DNA from: SIG636 sp045604285 | GTDB taxonomy: Bacteria > Bacillota > Clostridia > Oscillospirales > CAG-382 | Reading direction: 5' to 3' | Assembly: GCA_045604285.1 (NCBI GenBank) | Contig: JAZUNS010000118.1 | Coordinates: 1 to 8,658 of the forward strand | DNA length: 8,658 nucleotides | Shown here: piece after piece, positions 1 to 6,472 of the stretch | Layout of the letters: every line of letters begins with the position of its first letter | How positions within the stretch are numbered: the stretch's first letter is position 1 | Made by a program: the position numbers and the translations under genes | Notes under the pieces: generated by a model | Databases searched by the model: none | Told to the model about the DNA's origin: nothing | The model's input: the letters and a program-made list of their open reading frames with translations, nothing else

Positions 1-97
1 AATATATGGCTCCTCAGGAAAGCACAGAAGAACAGTAAATTACAAGGGGCGGTAAAAAATTTTGGTTTTTTACATCCTTTTTTGTTATATGTTTAAA
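1..97. other. Left edge: unassigned 97 bases downstream of the acyl-CoA synthetase gene
   Basis: No complete gene fits here. Two short plus-strand frames run in from the edge and stop early (stops at 36-38 and 53-55), so the last residues of a plus-strand gene could lie here, but neither can be preferred over the other. On the minus strand a GAGGAG stretch at 10-15 could be the ribosome binding site of a next gene starting just outside the window. An A/T-only inverted repeat (52-59 with 66-73, loop 60-65) followed on the plus strand by a T run at 78-83 is the only terminator-like structure. It has almost no G/C pairs, so it is weak. Confidence 0.3.
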
Positions 98-1789
98 TTA
101 GCTCTTTATTTCCTCGTGGCGCTTGATCTTTGCCGTGGAGGTCTTTACCATGGGGGTGGTCTGAATATCTATATGCTTAATATGCTTGTAGGGGGGAAGC
201 TCTTCGTTAATAACGGTTATATCCGTCTTAACCTTAGCTTCTATATCCGCAAGCTCCATGCCCTCAAAGGCGGCGGGGTTGTATACCAGCTTAAGAGCGA
301 TAAGGAAGTTGTCGCCCTTCTTTTTGCCGTAAACGAGCACCTCGGACGCATAAGGCAATCTGCTTACAAGTGCCTCAAGCTCTTCGGGATAAACGTTTTT
401 GCCGCTTTTAAGAACGATTACGTTCTTCTTTCTGCCGGTAATGTAAAGAAAACCGTCCTTATCTATTCTGCCAAGGTCACCCGTGTGGAAATAGCCATCC
501 TTAAGCACTGCTTCGGTTTCCTCGGGCATTTCATAATATCCAAGCATTACGTTGGGACCCTTGGCGATAATCTCGCCTATGCCGTCCTCGTTGGGTTGGT
601 CGATTACCACGTCAACAGAGGGGAACACCTTGCCCACGGAGCCGTAACGCATATTATACACATTTTCTGCCGCCAAAACGGGTGAGGTTTCGGTCAGGCC
701 GTAGCCCTGCACCGTAAGTATACCCAAGTCGTTAAAGCCCTTGGCAACGCTTTTTTTAATTGCAGAGGCGCCGCTTATTATAAACCTAAGCTCGCCGCCC
801 AGCTCATCCAATACGGATTTGAACATCTTGCGCCTTACGTCTATATGCAGCTTCTGCAAGCCGCCGCTAAGCTTTTTAGCCATATTGAACTTTGCGGTCA
901 TACCCTTTTTTTCTATGTTGGCAAGTATAACCCTATACATAGACTCAAGCAACAAGGGAACGCATACGAAGGTGGTTATTTTATACTCTTTAAGATTTTT
1001 CGCAATATATCTCAAGCCGTCGCAGAACATATTGGTTGCACCGCTGGAAAGGAAGAACAAAGCGCCGGTGGAGCCGAAGGTGTGGTGAAGCGGCAAAAAC
1101 AGCAGGTTTCTGTCGGTGGGATATATTTTTTCGGTAGAAAGCAGGTCAAACAGGTTGCCCGCAATATTACGGTTGGAAAGCACCACCGCTTTTGAGGCGG
1201 AGGTTGTGCCGGAGGTGAAGATTATGGTAGCCATGGCGTCGGGGTCGGGACTGTAGCTGTCAAAGGAGGTATCGTTTTGCAGGAAAAGTGTGCCAAGCTC
1301 GCATATTTCGTTAACGCAGGGGATGCTTTCGTAAAGCTTTTTGGTGGATATAAAATGCTGTATACCAAGGTCGTTTTCCTTGGAAAGTCTTTCCATAAGC
1401 TCGCCATGAAGGGAATCGAAAACAACGGCGTCTGCCTTGCTGCGCTTTAAGGACATTAAAAGCTCGGTTTCGGTAAGCTCTTTATCCAAGGGGATGATTA
1501 CGCCCACGCCGCAAACAACGGCAACGTAGGTTAACAGCCATTCGTAGCAGTTGGCGCCGATAACGGCAATACGCTTGCCGCCAAGCCCCAGCTTTAAAAG
1601 CCCGCTGCCTAAATCACGGAACTGCTTTGCAAAAAGGTTGTAGCTTATGTGACGATAAAAAACCTCGCCGCCTGCCTTTTCCTTTAAAACAAAGGCGTCG
1701 TTGTCGCCGTATTTTTCAACGGCATCGTTTATATAATCCTTTATTAAATCAAATTTAGGTGCGGAATAAACCGCTTCAAGATTGTTCAT
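98..1789 (-). CDS. AMP-forming acyl-CoA synthetase (long-chain fatty acid--CoA ligase type)
   Basis: This ANL-superfamily adenylating enzyme would activate a carboxylic acid with ATP to an acyl-AMP and then transfer the acyl group to CoA, in the cytoplasm or at the membrane face. With the start used here it has 563 residues, normal for the family. Motifs seen in order are the nucleotide loop TSGTTSASKAVV near 192-203, FLPLHHTFG near 231-239, GYGLTETSP near 362-370, GYFHTGD near 432-438, the hinge and core region TGRKKNVIVLKSGKNVYPEE just after it, and the C-terminal KTSTAKIKR with the expected catalytic lysine near 554. The nucleotide loop and the C-terminal lysine motif differ from the commonest forms (TSGTTGxPKG and TGK), which does not by itself argue against activity. 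The start is taken at the second ATG because AGGAGG lies 8 bases before it but only 2 bases before the upstream ATG at 1795. The acyl substrate cannot be read from sequence; medium or long fatty acids or aromatic acids are all possible. Confidence 0.93.
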   Translation of the reverse strand: MNNLEAVYSAPKFDLIKDYINDAVEKYGDNDAFVLKEKAGGEVFYRHISYNLFAKQFRDLGSGLLKLGLGGKRIAVIGANCYEWLLTYVAVVCGVGVIIPLDKELTETELLMSLKRSKADAVVFDSLHGELMERLSKENDLGIQHFISTKKLYESIPCVNEICELGTLFLQNDTSFDSYSPDPDAMATIIFTSGTTSASKAVVLSNRNIAGNLFDLLSTEKIYPTDRNLLFLPLHHTFGSTGALFFLSSGATNMFCDGLRYIAKNLKEYKITTFVCVPLLLESMYRVILANIEKKGMTAKFNMAKKLSGGLQKLHIDVRRKMFKSVLDELGGELRFIISGASAIKKSVAKGFNDLGILTVQGYGLTETSPVLAAENVYNMRYGSVGKVFPSVDVVIDQPNEDGIGEIIAKGPNVMLGYYEMPEETEAVLKDGYFHTGDLGRIDKDGFLYITGRKKNVIVLKSGKNVYPEELEALVSRLPYASEVLVYGKKKGDNFLIALKLVYNPAAFEGMELADIEAKVKTDITVINEELPPYKHIKHIDIQTTPMVKTSTAKIKRHEEIKS

Positions 1790-1797
1790 GTTCATCT

Positions 1798-1803
1798 CCT
1801 CCT
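1798..1803 (-). promoter_or_regulatory. Ribosome binding site that decides the acyl-CoA synthetase start
   Basis: The minus strand reads AGGAGG here. It sits 2 bases from the ATG ending at 1795 and 8 bases from the in-frame ATG ending at 1789. The usual spacing of 5-10 bases favours the second ATG, which removes two residues from the longest reading. Confidence 0.7.
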
Positions 1804-1819
1804 CTTAGTTTCCAAAACC

Positions 1820-1848
1820 ATATTATCACATTTCAAAAACCATGTCAA
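1820..1848 (-). promoter_or_regulatory. Predicted sigma-A type promoter of the acyl-CoA synthetase gene
   Basis: On the minus strand TTGACA (1848-1843, a perfect -35) is followed after 17 bases by TAATAT (1825-1820), with a TGA just before it that makes an extended -10. Transcription would begin near 1813 and give a leader of about 20 bases holding the AGGAGG site. The promoter starts about ten bases beyond the terminator of the upstream operon, so the gene appears to be an independent unit. A near-direct repeat CAAAA(A)CCAT at plus-strand 1813-1821 and 1834-1843, spaced about two helical turns, overlaps the promoter and might be a regulator site. Confidence 0.75.
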
Positions 1849-1857
1849 CCGTTTTTT

Positions 1858-1895
1858 AAAAAATAAAGCCTGCAAATTATAATGCAGGCTTTATT
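1858..1895 (-). terminator. Rho-independent terminator of the aroA-like/glycosyltransferase/DUF5662/MaoC operon
   Basis: A perfect 13-bp inverted repeat (1862-1874 with 1883-1895, loop 1875-1882) with a GC-containing core (GCCTGCA) is followed on the minus strand by a run of T. It overlaps the TAA stop of the MaoC-like gene, which is typical of a compact operon end. On the plus strand the stem is followed by A/T-mixed sequence rather than a T run, so it should act on minus-strand transcription. Confidence 0.9.
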
Positions 1896-2322
1896 ATTGC
1901 TTTCTTTTTACGATAGCTTCTGTTACGTTGGTAAGGACAAGCTCTTCCTTTTGGTTGGTTACGCTAAAGGTAAGCTCTACTATGCCGTTGCGGGGGCTGC
2001 GCTCGGTAAGGCGGGAAACCACTACCCTGCCCGTCAGCACGTCATCGGCAAAGACGGGCTTGTGCCACTCTATCTTAGTGGATTTGCCGGCGATAAGCTC
2101 CTCACCAAACAAATCAACCTCCAAATACTTTGCCCAAACCGCCATAAAGGACATTACACCCGGTGCAATAAGCTTGCCGAAATGGGTGGATTTAGCATAC
2201 GCCTCGTCGGTGTGCAGGGGGACGTTGTCGTACTCCACGGCAAAGTCCAGCATTTTTTGCTTTTCTATAAGGGCACCCTCGGTCACTATCTCGGTGCCAA
2301 GCTTTATGTCATCAAAATACAT
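1894..2322 (-). CDS. MaoC-like (R)-specific enoyl-CoA hydratase, hot-dog fold
   Basis: The protein has 142 residues, the usual size of single-domain MaoC/PhaJ hydratases, which reversibly add water to trans-2-enoyl-CoA (or a similar acyl thioester) to give the (R)-3-hydroxy form. The hydratase-2 motif is visible as YDNVPLHTDEAYAKSTHFG near 31-49: Asp32 and His37 match the catalytic Asp/His pair, while the asparagine that often precedes the proline is replaced by valine. LIAPGVMSF (51-59) fits the conserved segment that follows, and a later segment containing WHKPVFADD and GRVVVSR fits the second half of the fold. It is last in the operon: its ATG lies 5 bases after the DUF5662 stop, with an AGAGG ribosome site inside the end of that gene, so translation is probably coupled. 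Its natural substrate is unknown. The acyl-CoA synthetase next door could supply CoA thioesters, but the two appear to be transcribed separately. Confidence 0.87.
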   Translation of the reverse strand: MYFDDIKLGTEIVTEGALIEKQKMLDFAVEYDNVPLHTDEAYAKSTHFGKLIAPGVMSFMAVWAKYLEVDLFGEELIAGKSTKIEWHKPVFADDVLTGRVVVSRLTERSPRNGIVELTFSVTNQKEELVLTNVTEAIVKRKQ

Positions 2323-2327
2323 AGAGT

Positions 2328-2873
2328 TTACCTCTTACTCTTTGCGGCTTTTACGGCTTCCTTAACACGGGCAAAGGCGGCGTCCTCCCCCACGTCCCTC
2401 AGCAGAATAAGCCATTCTTCCAAAAGCTTTCTGGTGTTGGGGTGGATGGGTAAAACGTCCTTGCGGAACGCATAATAATCCCAGGGGCAGGCGTTATTGT
2501 ACGCCTTACCCTTATATATTTTGCTGGCAGCTACACGGTCGCAAAACATCTCTGCCACGTATCTTACGGGCATTTCAACCGGGCCCAAGGGAATGCCTTT
2601 TGCGGGGATGGCGTCCTGCCAATACTCGTAATGATGGCGGTTGCGCCCTTTATGATGAAGCCACGCCTTTGAATATCCGAATTTTTCTCTTTCTATCTCG
2701 TTGGGGCTGCGGGTACCCACGTAGTGCTTTGCCCCTGCAAAGAACTCTATAGGCGAATATTTTGACAGATCGTGCCTAAGCCCCTGCCAAAACAGCCCCA
2801 CCCTGGCACAGTGGGCGATAACCTTGTGTCTATGCTTAGTGATCGTAATAAAATGCTTTATCGGATGCCACAT
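2328..2873 (-). CDS. DUF5662 family protein, possibly metal-binding
   Basis: The 181-residue protein has the look of the DUF5662 family, whose function is not known to me. Recognisable pieces are RHDLSKYSPIEFF near 33-45, a GYSKAWLHHKGRNRHHYEYW stretch near 66-85, and RYVAEMFCDRVAASK near 104-118. The many conserved-looking histidines (14, 16, 21, 34, 73, 74, 80, 81) with Asp35 and Asp112 resemble the His/Asp pattern of HD-type metal-dependent hydrolases; this is an inference from motif shape. No signal peptide or membrane segment is seen. The gene starts 3 bases after the glycosyltransferase stop with only a poor, distant ribosome site (AAAGGATG about 14 bases upstream), so it may depend on translation of the gene before it. 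Members of this family are sometimes mislabelled as catalase; nothing here supports that. Confidence 0.8.
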   Translation of the reverse strand: MWHPIKHFITITKHRHKVIAHCARVGLFWQGLRHDLSKYSPIEFFAGAKHYVGTRSPNEIEREKFGYSKAWLHHKGRNRHHYEYWQDAIPAKGIPLGPVEMPVRYVAEMFCDRVAASKIYKGKAYNNACPWDYYAFRKDVLPIHPNTRKLLEEWLILLRDVGEDAAFARVKEAVKAAKSKR

Positions 2874-2876
2874 GAA

Positions 2877-3842
2877 CTACTTGTCTTCATCCTTTTTTTC
2901 CAAATAATTTTCGATAATATAGCGAGGTCTGCCCTTAGCCTCAAGATAAATCTTGCCAACGTAAGTGCCTACAACGCCCATAGAGGTCATAAGCAAGCCG
3001 CCGATTGCCCAGATGGAAACCATAACGCTTGTCCACCCCGGAACGGTATGACCCAGACAAAGCTGAACTATAGAGTAGATAAGTATGCCTATGCTGATAA
3101 ACACCATAAGTATACCCAGCTTGGTTATAAGCTTAATGGGGGTGGTGCTTAGGGAGGTTATACCCTCGATAGAGAAGGCAAGCATCTTTTTAAGGGGATA
3201 TTTGCTTTCGCCTGCAAAGCGCTCTGCACGCTCGTAATAAACCACGTCGGAGGGGTAGCCCACCATGGGAACTATACCGCGAAGGAACAGGTTAACCTCT
3301 TTAAACTGAGCAAGCCCCTGAAGAGCACGCTTGCTCATAAGGCGGTAATCTGCATGATTAAACACGGTTTTTGCACCCATTTTATCCATTAAACGGTAAA
3401 AGCTTTCCGCCGTAAAGCGCTTAAAGAAGGTATCCGTCTTACGCTTACTGCGCACGCCGTAAACAATATCACAGCCTGCGTGGTATTTTTCCACCATTTC
3501 GTCGATGGCGTTTATATCGTCCTGAAGGTCGGCGTCCATGGATATTGCCATGTCTGCATCGTCCATAACCGTCATAAGACCGCCAAGCAAGGCGTTTTGA
3601 TGCCCTCTGTTACGGCTGAGGTTAACCCCGGTAAACACGGGATTTTCTTTATTTAAGCGCTGAATAATTTCCCAAGTCTTGTCCTTGCTACCGTCGTTAA
3701 CAAAGGCTACGCGGCTGTTTTCGGCTATCTTGCCGGAGGCTATAAGGCTTGCCATCTTTTCTGCCAAGCGTTTAGAGGTTTCGGGCAGAACCTCCTCCTC
3801 GTTGTAACAAGGAACTACTACAAAAAGTCTGTTTGGACGCAT
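2877..3842 (-). CDS. Family 2 glycosyltransferase, membrane-bound polyprenyl-phosphate type (GtrB/YkcC-like)
   Basis: The protein has an N-terminal GT-A glycosyltransferase domain followed by two membrane helices, the layout of enzymes that move a sugar from a nucleotide sugar to undecaprenyl phosphate at the inner face of the membrane. With the ATG start used here it has 321 residues. Motifs seen are VVVPCYNEEEVL near 8-19, VNDGSKDKTW near 48-57, the metal-binding DADLQDD near 103-109, NRGHQNALLGGL near 78-89, and FAGESKYPLKKM near 209-220. Hydrophobic helices lie near 242-264 and 272-297. The longest reading begins with GTG at 3851, one base after the upstream aroA-like stop. ATG at 3842 is preferred because it is the better codon and the family domain starts almost at once after it, though the ribosome site (AAGGTG) is poor for either. 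The sugar transferred cannot be told. It is the second gene of the operon and would supply lipid-linked sugar for a wall polymer or glycan. Confidence 0.9.
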   Translation of the reverse strand: MRPNRLFVVVPCYNEEEVLPETSKRLAEKMASLIASGKIAENSRVAFVNDGSKDKTWEIIQRLNKENPVFTGVNLSRNRGHQNALLGGLMTVMDDADMAISMDADLQDDINAIDEMVEKYHAGCDIVYGVRSKRKTDTFFKRFTAESFYRLMDKMGAKTVFNHADYRLMSKRALQGLAQFKEVNLFLRGIVPMVGYPSDVVYYERAERFAGESKYPLKKMLAFSIEGITSLSTTPIKLITKLGILMVFISIGILIYSIVQLCLGHTVPGWTSVMVSIWAIGGLLMTSMGVVGTYVGKIYLEAKGRPRYIIENYLEKKDEDK

Positions 3843-3852
3843 ACACCGCACC

Positions 3853-5133
3853 TTACCTTTCTTTTATGTCTTCTATGTTTCCGCCTAATTGCTTAAAATC
3901 GTAATAAAAACGGGGGTAGGATTTTTTAACCGCCTCGGCATTTTTAAGGATAGTTTGCCCCCTTGCCAAGCTGCCTGCCACGGTCATTGCCATGGCTATA
4001 CGATGGTCGCCAAAGCTATCCACCACCGCACCCTTAAGCTGCTTTACGCCGGTAAAGCCCAAGGCGTCCTCATACTCGGTAACCTTGGCGCCCATAAGGC
4101 TGAGGTTGGTATACAAAGCGTGGATGCGGTCACTTTCCTTATATCTAAGCCAACTTATATTGCGTATCATGCTATTGCCCTCTGCCAGCGCCATTGCAAC
4201 CGCCAAGGCAGGCACCAGGTCCGGCACGGCAGAACAATCCACGTCGATACCGTGAAGCTTTCTTCTGCAGGCAAAAACACTGTCCATGCGCTCATCGGCA
4301 CGGATATCCGCACCCATTGCCCCAAGCAGCTTTACCATTTCTTTATCGGGCTGGCTGGACTTAACGCTAAGGCCGCCACAGCAAACGTCACCATCCAGGG
4401 CGCCTGCGGCAAGCCAAAACGCCGCACCTGACCAGTCACCCTCAACGGTAAGCTTTTCTCTGTCAAAGGGCTTGGTATAGCGCTGACCGCCCTTAACCAA
4501 GTAGCCCATACCTTGCCTGTATATGCGTATGCCGTATTTTGCGGCAGTCACTAAGGTCATATCAACGTAGCCGCCGGTTTGAAGGGTGGAGGTAAAGCTT
4601 ACGGTGCTATCCTCCTCCAGCAAGGGAAGGGCAAACAAAAGCCCGGACAAAAACCTGCCGCCGGTATTGCCTGCCAAGGTAAAGGCGCCGCCCTTAAGCC
4701 TGCCCTTAAAGCGCATAACTCCGTCACCGTAGGTGCAAACACAGCCATGCTCTTCCATTTGCTTCATAATAGGGCTGTAGGGCGGTACGGTTGCGGCACA
4801 GCGTATTTCAAAGCCATCAAAAAGTGCCGCCGCCACCGGTATGATAAAGCGCAGGAAGGTGCCGCTTTCACGGGCATATATTACGGGATGCTCTGCCTTG
4901 TTTTGCCAGATGGGGGTTATTTTATACTCCCTTTCGCTAACGGGCAAAACCGCGCCGCCAAATCGCTTAACCGTATCCAAAGCGCCGTATATATCGTCAG
5001 ACAAATCGTGTATGGTAATGACGGTGGGCTCCTCTGACAAAGCGCAACAAAAAATCATTCTGTGCAGTGCCCATTTTGACTGAGATGCAGGCAACATCCC
5101 CTCCAGAGAAGAGCGTGTAATTAAAACGTCCAT
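3853..5133 (-). CDS. aroA: EPSP synthase (3-phosphoshikimate 1-carboxyvinyltransferase) homologue with altered active site
   Basis: The 426-residue length and overall pattern match EPSP synthase, which joins PEP to shikimate-3-phosphate in aromatic amino acid synthesis. Using E. coli numbering from memory, retained ligands include Lys22 and Arg27 (SKWALHR, 19-25 here), Gly96/Thr97/Arg100 (ESGTFLR, 89-95), Tyr200 (GGYVDMT, 187-193), Asp313 (PDLVP, 304-308), Lys340/Glu341/Arg344 (KESDR, 332-336), His385/Arg386 (DHR, 376-378) and Lys411 (KKSYP). Others are changed: Ser23 is Trp21, the invariant Arg124 falls on Pro117, and the Ser-Ser-Gln triad (169-171) reads Gly-Gly-Arg at 158-160. The coding sequence at these sites was re-read and shows no frameshift. 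It may be a paralogue with another substrate, a weak enzyme or the cell's true but divergent AroA; no other shikimate genes are in the window. It leads the operon, with an AAAGGAGG ribosome site 7 bases before ATG. Confidence 0.85.
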   Translation of the reverse strand: MDVLITRSSLEGMLPASQSKWALHRMIFCCALSEEPTVITIHDLSDDIYGALDTVKRFGGAVLPVSEREYKITPIWQNKAEHPVIYARESGTFLRFIIPVAAALFDGFEIRCAATVPPYSPIMKQMEEHGCVCTYGDGVMRFKGRLKGGAFTLAGNTGGRFLSGLLFALPLLEEDSTVSFTSTLQTGGYVDMTLVTAAKYGIRIYRQGMGYLVKGGQRYTKPFDREKLTVEGDWSGAAFWLAAGALDGDVCCGGLSVKSSQPDKEMVKLLGAMGADIRADERMDSVFACRRKLHGIDVDCSAVPDLVPALAVAMALAEGNSMIRNISWLRYKESDRIHALYTNLSLMGAKVTEYEDALGFTGVKQLKGAVVDSFGDHRIAMAMTVAGSLARGQTILKNAEAVKKSYPRFYYDFKQLGGNIEDIKER

Positions 5134-5154
5134 AGCTTACCCTCCTTTGGAAGT

Positions 5155-5183
5155 ATTATATCATTTCCCTACCCGGTTTTCAA
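5155..5183 (-). promoter_or_regulatory. Predicted sigma-A type promoter of the aroA-like operon
   Basis: The minus strand reads TTGAAA (5183-5178), 17 bases, then a perfect TATAAT (5160-5155). The transcript would start near 5148, so the AAAGGAGG ribosome site (5148-5141) falls right at the 5' end and the leader is only about 15 bases long. There is no room for a riboswitch or attenuator in this leader. Confidence 0.8.
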
Positions 5184-5199
5184 GTATATTTGTAATATT

Positions 5200-5208
5200 T
5201 GGTATAAA
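5200..5208 (+). promoter_or_regulatory. Possible extended -10 promoter of the SLH protein gene
   Basis: TGGTATAAA gives a TGn extended -10 with TATAAA, but no good -35 lies 16-18 bases upstream (TCAAGT at 5180-5185 is poor). Transcription would start near 5215, inside the 10-base palindrome CCTTGCAAGG (5215-5224). The leader to the ATG would be about 48 bases. The promoter lies back to back with the aroA-like operon promoter, so the two could interfere or be controlled together. Confidence 0.4.
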
Positions 5209-5262
5209 AGCCTACCTTGCAAGGCACAATAACCTTGATGAATTTTAAGGGAGGCAACCGAT

Positions 5263-6426
5263 ATGAAAAAACTTATACGAATAATTGCCGTTGCCCTGTG
5301 TCTGTGCATAGCCGCAGGGGTATCTGCAACTGCCCGTGGTGGGCTGTTATCCCCGGGGATAACAGTGCTTACCGCCGAAACACGGCTTATTAAATGCAGC
5401 GTAGGGGGCGAAAGGGTACGCTTTACCGGGGCGGAGATCAAAAAGCTGGTTGGAGCGGAGTTTGAATATCTTACTCTAAGCACGCTGCCGCCTTTAAGCA
5501 GCGGGGTGCTGAAGGTGGCGGGGCTTGACGCCGTGCCGGATCAAAAGCTTTCTACAGCGGGGATAGAGCTTTTAAGCTTTGTGCCCTGCGGCGACTTTGA
5601 AGGAAGCTGCAGCTTTGGCTTTACCGTTGCGGCGGCAGGCTGGGAGAGCAACGAGATAGAATGTGTAATAAGGTTTTCGGAAGCCCCCAGGTTTTCGCCC
5701 ATTGCGGTTTCTGCAACTTTAAAGACCTACAAAAACATTAGCGTTACCGCACCTTTAGGAGCCTACGACCCCGATGGCGACAGCTTTGAATACGTGGTGG
5801 AGGAGTACCCTGCCCGTGGCAGTATAAGCTTTAGCGAGGACAGAGTGACCTACACCCCCGAGGAAAGCTTTTGCGGAGTGGACAGCTTTACCTACCACAC
5901 CGTAGACGCCTGGGGCGAAAGAAGCAACACCGCCAAGGCGACCGTGACCGTTGAAGAAAACGCAAACGGCATACACTTTGCCGACATGGAGGGGAAGGCA
6001 GAGCATCTTGCGGCGGTGAGGATGTCGGAGGAAGAGGTTATGACCTACAAGCTTGTGGGCGACAGCTATTATTTTTCGCCCACCGAGGAAGTAAGCCGTA
6101 TTGACTTTGCCGTAATGCTGATAAGCGCCACCGGGCTTAAAGTAGAGGACAAGCTTTACCCCACCGATATTTTTTGCGACACGGCGGCACAAAGCAAGGG
6201 CAAAAGACTGTATTTGGAGGCGGCGGTAGTAAACGGAATAGTTGAGGTTGAGGGGGATGACTTCCGCCCCAACGAAAGCATAACCTTTGCCGACGCCCTT
6301 GGGATGGTAGAGCGTGCAGCAGGAGAAAAGGAAGTAAGCATAGGTACGGCGTGGTTTGGCAGCGGCAATCAAGCGCTTACAAAAAAGGATGCGGCGGTGC
6401 TGCTGTGCAGCTTGTTTGAGGCTTAA
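5263..6426 (+). CDS. Exported Ig/cadherin-like domain protein with S-layer homology (SLH) repeats
   Basis: The 387-residue protein begins with a clear signal peptide (MKK, hydrophobic stretch to about 22, then SATA). Residues about 35-138 form a module I do not recognise, but its end pattern (SFVPCGDFEGSCSFGFTV) resembles a degraded bacterial Ig-like domain. Residues about 145-230 are a bacterial Ig/cadherin-like domain of the Big_9 kind, with YDPDGDSFEY (168-177), VTYTPEESFCGVDSFTYH (195-212) and ATVTV (226-230). The C-terminal part matches SLH repeats: one from FADMEGK (239) to MLISATGL (285-292), a second from about 301 through FRPNESITFADALGMVERA (334-352), and a shortened third ending in LTKKDAAVLLCSLFE. 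SLH repeats usually bind secondary wall polymers, so the protein is probably held non-covalently on the cell surface. The ribosome site AAGGGAGG lies 8 bases before ATG. No enzyme motif is seen; an adhesin, structural or wall-organising role is possible. Confidence 0.85.
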   Translation: MKKLIRIIAVALCLCIAAGVSATARGGLLSPGITVLTAETRLIKCSVGGERVRFTGAEIKKLVGAEFEYLTLSTLPPLSSGVLKVAGLDAVPDQKLSTAGIELLSFVPCGDFEGSCSFGFTVAAAGWESNEIECVIRFSEAPRFSPIAVSATLKTYKNISVTAPLGAYDPDGDSFEYVVEEYPARGSISFSEDRVTYTPEESFCGVDSFTYHTVDAWGERSNTAKATVTVEENANGIHFADMEGKAEHLAAVRMSEEEVMTYKLVGDSYYFSPTEEVSRIDFAVMLISATGLKVEDKLYPTDIFCDTAAQSKGKRLYLEAAVVNGIVEVEGDDFRPNESITFADALGMVERAAGEKEVSIGTAWFGSGNQALTKKDAAVLLCSLFEA

Positions 6427-6433
6427 TATATAC

Positions 6434-6466
6434 AAAAAGGAAGAATCACCTAATGTGATTCTTCCT
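6434..6466 (-). terminator. Terminator hairpin between convergent genes
   Basis: A perfect 12-bp inverted repeat (6438-6449 with 6455-6466, 5-base loop) lies between the stop of the SLH protein gene and the stop of the dockerin gene. On the minus strand it is followed by TTTTT, so it should end the dockerin transcript efficiently. On the plus strand the following bases (ATCATTTTA) contain a weaker T stretch, so it may work in both directions. The stem has only five G/C pairs. Confidence 0.85.
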
Positions 6467-6472
6467 ATCATT

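Noticed and set aside
52..73. Terminator hairpin after the acyl-CoA synthetase gene
   Set aside because: The repeat is nearly all A/T pairs with one G/C pair, and on the minus strand no T run follows it, so it is not a convincing terminator for that gene.
62..685. Long plus-strand open frame opposite the acyl-CoA synthetase gene
   Set aside because: It lies fully antisense to a gene with clear ANL motifs, has no recognisable domain, and no ribosome site was found. It is an effect of codon bias in the true gene.
1882..2475. Plus-strand open frame opposite the MaoC-like gene
   Set aside because: It overlaps the terminator and two well-supported minus-strand genes and shows no domain.
2328..2873. 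Catalase label for the DUF5662 protein
   Set aside because: No catalase heme or active-site motif is present and the protein is far too short.
5184..5208. SigE-type promoter for the SLH gene (GTATATTT then GTATAAAA)
   Set aside because: The spacing is too short compared with the 13-14 bases expected and the -10 does not match CATACA-T.
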